Shown here: positions 59,891-64,000 of the stretch, one piece after another
Layout: each line of letters begins with the position of its first letter
Position numbering within the stretch: the first letter of the stretch is position 1
DNA from: Cyclobacteriaceae bacterium YHN15
GTDB lineage: Bacteria > Bacteroidota > Bacteroidia > Cytophagales > Cyclobacteriaceae
Direction: 5' to 3'
Assembly (NCBI GenBank): GCA_003797895.1
Contig: RKQB01000009.1
Coordinates: 145,554 to 209,553 of the forward strand
Length of the DNA: 64,000 nt
Notes under the pieces: generated by a model
The model's database searches: none
Told to the model about the DNA's origin: nothing
Seen by the model: the letters and a program-made list of their open reading frames with translations, nothing else
Position numbers and translations under genes: made by a program

Positions 59891-62503
59891 ATGGCAAAAG
59901 TGAAGGACAAGGAAGTGAAAGAAACCCCCTTGATGAAGCAATACAATGCCATTAAGGCAAAACATCCAGGAGCTTTGTTGCTTTTTCGTGTTGGGGACTT
60001 TTATGAAACTTTCGGTGAAGATGCCATCAAAGCCAGCAAGGTTTTGGATATTGTCCTTACCAAAAGAGCCAATGGTGCAGCCTCCCACATAGAGTTGGCC
60101 GGATTCCCCCATCATTCCTTGGATACCTATTTACCTAAATTGGTCAGGGCAGGAAATAGAGTGGCTATTTGTGACCAATTGGAAGACCCTAAAGAAGTAA
60201 AAGGAATTGTCAAACGTGGAGTGACAGAATTAGTTACCCCCGGTCTGTCTTTTAATGACAATGTACTGGACAAGAAAAGAAACAATTACCTGGCTTCCAT
60301 TTATTTTGGAAAAGAAAGCTTGGGTATTTCTTTTTTGGATCTCTCAACAGGAGAATTTATGTGTGCAGAAGGGAACCAAAGTTATATAGAAAAATTGCTG
60401 CAAAGTTTTAGCCCTTCTGAAGTCATCTATTCCAAAGCAGTAAGGCAAAGGGCTCAGGAAGTACTCAAAGATCAATATTCCACTTTTTATTGTGAAGACT
60501 GGGTATTCCAATATGACTATGCTTATGAAAAACTTACCAATCATTTTTCCACAAACAACCTCAAAGGGTTTGGGATAGCGTCTTTGGAATTTGGAGTTAT
60601 TGCAGCAGGTGCGGTTCTGTATTACCTGGAGGAGACTGAGCATAAAGAAGTCAAGCATATCGCCTCCATTTCAAGGATTGCAGAAGAAAAATATGTCTGG
60701 CTGGATAAGTTTACGATCAGAAATTTGGAACTGGTGTATTCCAATCAGGATGGCGGCATACCCCTTATCAATATCCTTGATCAGACGGTGACTCCAATGG
60801 GTTCCAGGATGTTAAAAAAATGGATGGTTCTCCCTTTGAAAGAAAAGGAGCCCATAGAAGATCGACTAAAAGTAGTAGACTATTTTTTCGGGGAACCTGA
60901 TATGGGAAATGAAATTCATTCCCACCTGAAACATATTGGGGATTTGGAAAGATTGATTTCCAAAGTGGCTGTAGGAAGGATCAACCCCCGTGAGATGAAC
61001 CAACTGAAGAAAGCCCTCAAAAATACACTGCCTATCAAAGGACTGCTCAGAAATTCGAACAGTGACTCATTGAGGAAACTTTCTGACCAAATAAATGCCT
61101 GTGAGTTTTTGCTGGAAAAAATTGAAAGAGAGCTCCAGGAAGATGCCCCAATGCTTATCCATCAAGGTGGAATCATCAAAGATGGGGTTGATCCTGATTT
61201 GGATGAATACAGAGGATTGGCCAATACCGGTAAGGATTATCTCATTGCCTTGCAACAAAGGGAAATGCAGAAAACAGGGATTAGTTCTCTAAAAGTTGCT
61301 TTTAATAAAGTATTTGGTTATTACCTGGAAGTAACCAATGTCCATAAAGATAAAGTCCCTCAGGAATGGATTAGAAAACAGACATTGGTCAATGCAGAAC
61401 GGTATATTACCCCTGAACTGAAGGAATATGAAGAAAAAATCCTGAATGCTGAAGAACGGATGATCAGTATTGAGCAAAAGTATTTTTCCGCTTTAGTTCA
61501 GGATGCCTCAGAATATGTAACCCAAATTCAACAAAATGCAAGGGTATTGGCCACAGTTGATTGTCTATTGTCTTTTGCCCGGGTTGCCAAATGCAATAAT
61601 TATTGCAAACCTAAAATGGCAGATACCGATTCATTGGAGATCAAAGACGGACGTCATCCTGTGATTGAGAAACAACTGCCATTAGGCGAGGAATATGTGC
61701 CCAATAATGTCTATCTGGATAATGAGAGTCAACAGATAATCATCATCACAGGTCCTAACATGGCCGGTAAATCTGCTTTGCTTAGGCAAACTGCCTTAAT
61801 AGTTCTGATGGCACAAATGGGAAGTTTTGTGCCTGCTTCCTATGCCAGGATTGGGATTATTGACAAAGTCTTTACAAGAGTAGGGGCATCAGACAACCTT
61901 TCAAAAGGGGAGTCTACCTTTATGGTTGAAATGACGGAAACTGCAAGTATCCTCAATAACCTTTCTGATCGAAGTCTTGTCCTAATGGATGAAATCGGAA
62001 GAGGAACTTCTACTTATGATGGCATATCAATTGCATGGTCTATTGTGGAGTATTTACATAATCATCCGAAATCCAGGGCAAAAACATTATTTGCTACCCA
62101 CTATCATGAATTGAATCAATTGGCTGAAGATTTTCCAAAAATCAAAAATTACAATGTCTCGGTAAAGGAAGTGGGAAATAAGGTGATTTTTCTAAGAAAG
62201 CTGAAAGAAGGGGGAAGCGAACACAGTTTTGGAATCCACGTGGCCCAAATGGCAGGTATGCCCAATCCTATTGTTTTAAGGGCTGCTGAAATCATGAAGC
62301 ATTTGGAAAAAGACAAGGCAATGAGCGCTTCAAAAGAAAATCTCAAAGAAATGCCCAAAAACAACTTCCAGTTAAGTTTATTTGATATGGACCCCAAATT
62401 AAAAGAGGCCAGCGAAATGATTGAAAAAATAGACATAAACACTATTTCACCCATTGAAGCATTAATTAAGCTCAATGAAATCAAAAAGAAACTGGAAAAT
62501 TAA
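59891..62503 (+). CDS. mutS: DNA mismatch repair protein MutS
   Basis: The 870-residue protein has the mismatch-binding N-terminal motif FYETFGEDA (about residue 38), connector and clamp domains, and an ATPase with Walker A GPNMAGKSALLRQTAL (about 618), the ST loop GASDNLSKGESTFMVEM, Walker B LVLMDEIGRGTSTYDG, and the switch TLFATHYHEL. Phe38 and Glu40 of the mismatch probe are kept, so it is a genuine MutS1. It is divergent from trmH by 84 bp. Confidence 0.98.
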   Translation: MAKVKDKEVKETPLMKQYNAIKAKHPGALLLFRVGDFYETFGEDAIKASKVLDIVLTKRANGAASHIELAGFPHHSLDTYLPKLVRAGNRVAICDQLEDPKEVKGIVKRGVTELVTPGLSFNDNVLDKKRNNYLASIYFGKESLGISFLDLSTGEFMCAEGNQSYIEKLLQSFSPSEVIYSKAVRQRAQEVLKDQYSTFYCEDWVFQYDYAYEKLTNHFSTNNLKGFGIASLEFGVIAAGAVLYYLEETEHKEVKHIASISRIAEEKYVWLDKFTIRNLELVYSNQDGGIPLINILDQTVTPMGSRMLKKWMVLPLKEKEPIEDRLKVVDYFFGEPDMGNEIHSHLKHIGDLERLISKVAVGRINPREMNQLKKALKNTLPIKGLLRNSNSDSLRKLSDQINACEFLLEKIERELQEDAPMLIHQGGIIKDGVDPDLDEYRGLANTGKDYLIALQQREMQKTGISSLKVAFNKVFGYYLEVTNVHKDKVPQEWIRKQTLVNAERYITPELKEYEEKILNAEERMISIEQKYFSALVQDASEYVTQIQQNARVLATVDCLLSFARVAKCNNYCKPKMADTDSLEIKDGRHPVIEKQLPLGEEYVPNNVYLDNESQQIIIITGPNMAGKSALLRQTALIVLMAQMGSFVPASYARIGIIDKVFTRVGASDNLSKGESTFMVEMTETASILNNLSDRSLVLMDEIGRGTSTYDGISIAWSIVEYLHNHPKSRAKTLFATHYHELNQLAEDFPKIKNYNVSVKEVGNKVIFLRKLKEGGSEHSFGIHVAQMAGMPNPIVLRAAEIMKHLEKDKAMSASKENLKEMPKNNFQLSLFDMDPKLKEASEMIEKIDINTISPIEALIKLNEIKKKLEN

Positions 62504-62574
62504 AACTTATGTTATATTCCTTTCCGTTTAAAGACAAGAGCTAATATTAATCAAAAAACCAATTCATAAAAGAT

Positions 62575-63375
62575 ATGGAAATAGGGTTATTGGAAGAACT
62601 TAGGAAGCAGAATAAGTTGTCGAAATTCTTTTCTTATTGGCAAAATAAGGAGAGCGTCCAGTATCCTGGTGAGAAAGAAATGCTGCTTGATTTGGAAAAA
62701 ATGAGCCAAAATCTGGCCATGAAAGAAGGAATTGTCTTGGGTTGTTTTGATTACAGGGATTTAAGTCTCGCTTTTTTTACAGAGAATATTGAAGAAATCA
62801 GTGGCCATTCTGCTGAATTTTTAAAGGAAAATGGGATAGCTGGAGTGATTTCTGCCCTACACCCTGATGATGCCAGAGAGCACGTAGAATTCAATAATAG
62901 GGTATTAGATGTGTTTAATTCCATGAGCCTTGCAGAAAAAAAAACCTTGGAACTTTCTTATACGCTAAGATGGCTTCATAAAGTGACACAAAATGAAATT
63001 TGGTTTTTTACAAAGGCCAAACCATATCTGATTAATGATAATGGTGACTTTATTTATGACCTCCACATTGGTTTCCGGATCACCAACCATGAACACCTCA
63101 CGGAATATGATTGGAGTTTTTCATATACTAAGGATGACGGAACCAAAATTTCATTCAAAAAAAATAATGGAAAAAAATTAGAAATCCCACTCACAAAAAA
63201 GGAAAAGGAAGTGGCCAAGTGGATAGTGGAAGGGCTCAATACTAAGGAAATTGCCGAAAAAATGTTCATTTCACAGAATACAGTGTTCACACACCGAAAA
63301 AGATTATTAAAAAAACTCAATGCAAAGAGTACAGCAGAAATGTTTAAAATACTGGCTTCTCTTAAAATTGATTAA
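62575..63375 (+). CDS. PAS-LuxR-type transcriptional regulator
   Basis: The 266-residue protein has an N-terminal PAS-like domain (about 55-175, GCFDYRDLSLAFFTENIEEISGHS) and a C-terminal LuxR/GerE helix-turn-helix (about 205-260, LTKKEKEVAKWIVEGLNTKE, QNTVFTHRKRLLKKL). It resembles orphan sensory regulators common in Bacteroidota. No cognate kinase lies next to it; the ligand of the PAS domain is unknown. Seventy bp separate it from mutS. Confidence 0.88.
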   Translation: MEIGLLEELRKQNKLSKFFSYWQNKESVQYPGEKEMLLDLEKMSQNLAMKEGIVLGCFDYRDLSLAFFTENIEEISGHSAEFLKENGIAGVISALHPDDAREHVEFNNRVLDVFNSMSLAEKKTLELSYTLRWLHKVTQNEIWFFTKAKPYLINDNGDFIYDLHIGFRITNHEHLTEYDWSFSYTKDDGTKISFKKNNGKKLEIPLTKKEKEVAKWIVEGLNTKEIAEKMFISQNTVFTHRKRLLKKLNAKSTAEMFKILASLKID

Positions 63376-63440
63376 TTGATTGATAGTCAGTTTTAAGGTG
63401 ACATACAGTTATCAGAAGTTAAAAAAAATTGAACCCCACT

Positions 63441-63471
63441 TTTGCAATTTTAGAAAACTGATATACCTTTG
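63441..63471 (+). promoter_or_regulatory. tRNA operon promoter
   Basis: TTTG at 63441-63444, 19-bp spacer, TACCTTTG at 63464-63471: an exact Bacteroidota consensus. It lies 50 bp before the tRNA-Gly gene. Confidence 0.78.
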
Positions 63472-63521
63472 CACACACAAAAGACAAAGACACAAGGTCC
63501 ATGTCCTAAGTAATGATAAAA

Positions 63522-63594
63522 GCGAGAGTAGCTCAGTTGGTAGAGCACAACCTTGCCAAGGTTGGGGTCGCGAGTTCGAATCTCGTCTCTCGCT
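63522..63594 (+). tRNA. tRNA-Gly (anticodon GCC)
   Basis: A full cloverleaf is visible: acceptor GCGAGAG with CTCTCGC, D arm GCTC/GAGC, anticodon stem CAACC/GGTTG with loop TTGCCAA (GCC), T arm with TTCGAAT. CCA is not encoded. 73 nt. Confidence 0.97.
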
Positions 63595-63597
63595 CTC

Positions 63598-63621
63598 AAA
63601 AGCCCTTAAAACAAGGGCTTT
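63598..63621 (+). terminator. Hairpin between tRNA genes
   Basis: AAAGCCCTT pairs with AAGGGCTTT across AAAAC. The T-run is weak, so it may be a processing hairpin and not a terminator. Confidence 0.4.
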
Positions 63622-63663
63622 GTTGTTTAAATCAACAATTATTACCTCTAGATAATAGAGTAA

Positions 63664-63747
63664 GCCGGGATGGTGGAACTGGTAGACACGCAAGACTTAA
63701 AATCTTGTGGCCATTAGGCCGTGCGGGTTCGATTCCCGCTCCTGGTA
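63664..63747 (+). tRNA. tRNA-Leu (anticodon TAA)
   Basis: Acceptor GCCGGGA pairs with TCCTGGT, the long class II variable arm (gtggccattaggccg region) is present, anticodon stem CAAGA/TCTTG with loop CTTAAAA gives UAA. T arm TTCGATT is normal. 84 nt, CCA not encoded. Confidence 0.95.
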
Positions 63748-63752
63748 CAGAA

Positions 63753-63777
63753 ACCTCGTAGAAATACGGGGTTTTTT
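63753..63777 (+). terminator. Terminator after tRNA-Leu
   Basis: ACCTCGTA pairs with TACGGGGT across a GAAA tetraloop, followed by TTTT. Confidence 0.7.
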
Positions 63778-63793
63778 GTTTTTGTATGAATTG

Positions 63794-63867
63794 TTAAAAT
63801 CTTGTGGCTTCACGGCCGTGCGGGCACGTCTACCGGGTAGATTCGATTCCCGCTCCTGGTACAGAAA
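63794..63867 (+). pseudogene. Partial, rearranged copy of the tRNA-Leu 3' half
   Basis: From the anticodon loop onward the sequence repeats tRNA-Leu (63697-63753): TTAAAATCTTGTGG, then the variable arm, GTGCGGG, and the T arm and 3' end through GGTACAGAAA. A 17-bp insert (CACGTCTACCGGGTAGA, with a TCTACC/GGTAGA inverted repeat) splits the T arm stem from its loop. There is no 5' half, so it cannot fold as a tRNA. It looks like a duplication scar, possibly of an integration event. Confidence 0.8.
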
Positions 63868-63891
63868 AGTCACGCAAAAGGTGGCTTTTTT
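63865..63891 (+). terminator. Terminator after the tRNA-Leu fragment
   Basis: AAAAGTCAC pairs with GTGGCTTTT, followed by TTTT. Confidence 0.6.
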
Positions 63892-63921
63892 AGGGCTTCT
63901 TGGAAAATTCCTTCAGCAAAG

Positions 63922-63961
63922 TCGGAGCAAGGTGTAATTGTCACTTTACTCCGATTTTTTA
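63922..63961 (+). terminator. Long hairpin terminator at the end of the tRNA region
   Basis: TCGGAG at 63922 pairs with CTCCGA at 63949, and nested AAGGTG pairs with CACTTT (one G-T), across a single C-A mismatch. TTTTTT follows. It is longer than a minimal terminator. Confidence 0.65.
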
Positions 63962-64000
63962 TTGTATTTATTCAGATATACGGAGTCAATTTGAGTACGG

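Noticed and set aside
63380..63655. ORFs crossing tRNA-Gly and tRNA-Leu
   Set aside because: They are translations of tRNA genes and flanking sequence.
1..64000. CRISPR arrays, Cas, insertion sequences, prophage, toxin-antitoxin or restriction genes
   Set aside because: I looked for repeated spacers, transposase and nuclease motifs on both strands and found none.

Overview
The window is a stretch of an AT-rich Bacteroidota chromosome, most probably from Cytophagales / family Cyclobacteriaceae (Algoriphagus-like). The evidence is a fused SecDF, a CarboxypepD-regulatory-like TonB-dependent receptor, several DUF5916, DUF3857 and sortilin-type genes, the recJ-lptB-GH3 neighbourhood, Bacteroidota promoters (TTTG-N19-TAnnTTTG), and a flexixanthin-type carotenoid cluster with ispH inside it. 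I see no insertion sequence, prophage, CRISPR array or resistance gene; nearly all of it looks like ordinary chromosome.

Layout: 1-7 kb holds the start of a DASH cryptochrome/photolyase (cut by the window edge), a run of exported or lipoprotein genes (CotH-like, YdjC deacetylase, six-hairpin glycosidase) and a small membrane protein. 7-14 kb (minus strand) has a DUF5916 outer-membrane protein and the polA-radA-yjbQ repair group. 14-19.5 kb (plus) has rdgB, udk, a short exported ORF and secDF. 19.5-23.7 kb is a cassette of three paralogous polytopic membrane proteins around a small CPPDC-ended protein, followed by a NarL-type histidine kinase/response regulator pair. 23.7-28.3 kb is housekeeping (cysteine desulfurase, GlmM, MazG, a cupin). 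28.5-36.5 kb has a sortilin-type exported protein, YceI, and the recJ-lptB-GH3 operon. 36.5-42 kb has mtgA, a methyltransferase and a tandem DUF3857 pair. 42-47.5 kb has MaoC, a CrtA-related hydroxylase, a D15-type barrel and a TonB receptor.

47.5-54.3 kb is the carotenoid locus, all on the minus strand: cruF-crtZ-merR(B12), a terminator, a strong promoter, then ECF sigma-crtI-crtB-ispH-crtW. The MerR protein keeps the W-x9-EH and B12-His signatures of CarH/LitR light sensors, so the locus reads as a light-regulated pathway. With the CrtA-related gene it predicts a 2'-hydroxyflexixanthin-like pigment; the lycopene cyclase, crtD and crtE are not in the window. 54.4-63.4 kb is housekeeping and repair (tag, Crp, 1-Cys peroxiredoxin, csaA, trmH, mutS, a PAS-LuxR regulator). 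The right end is a tRNA-Gly/tRNA-Leu operon followed by a partial, rearranged copy of the tRNA-Leu 3' half.

The best candidates for something undescribed are the three-paralogue membrane cassette with its two-component pair, the short exported ORF directly upstream of secDF (a possible secretion-monitoring arrest peptide), and a dense scatter of perfect DnaA-box 9-mers confined to the first 15 kb.
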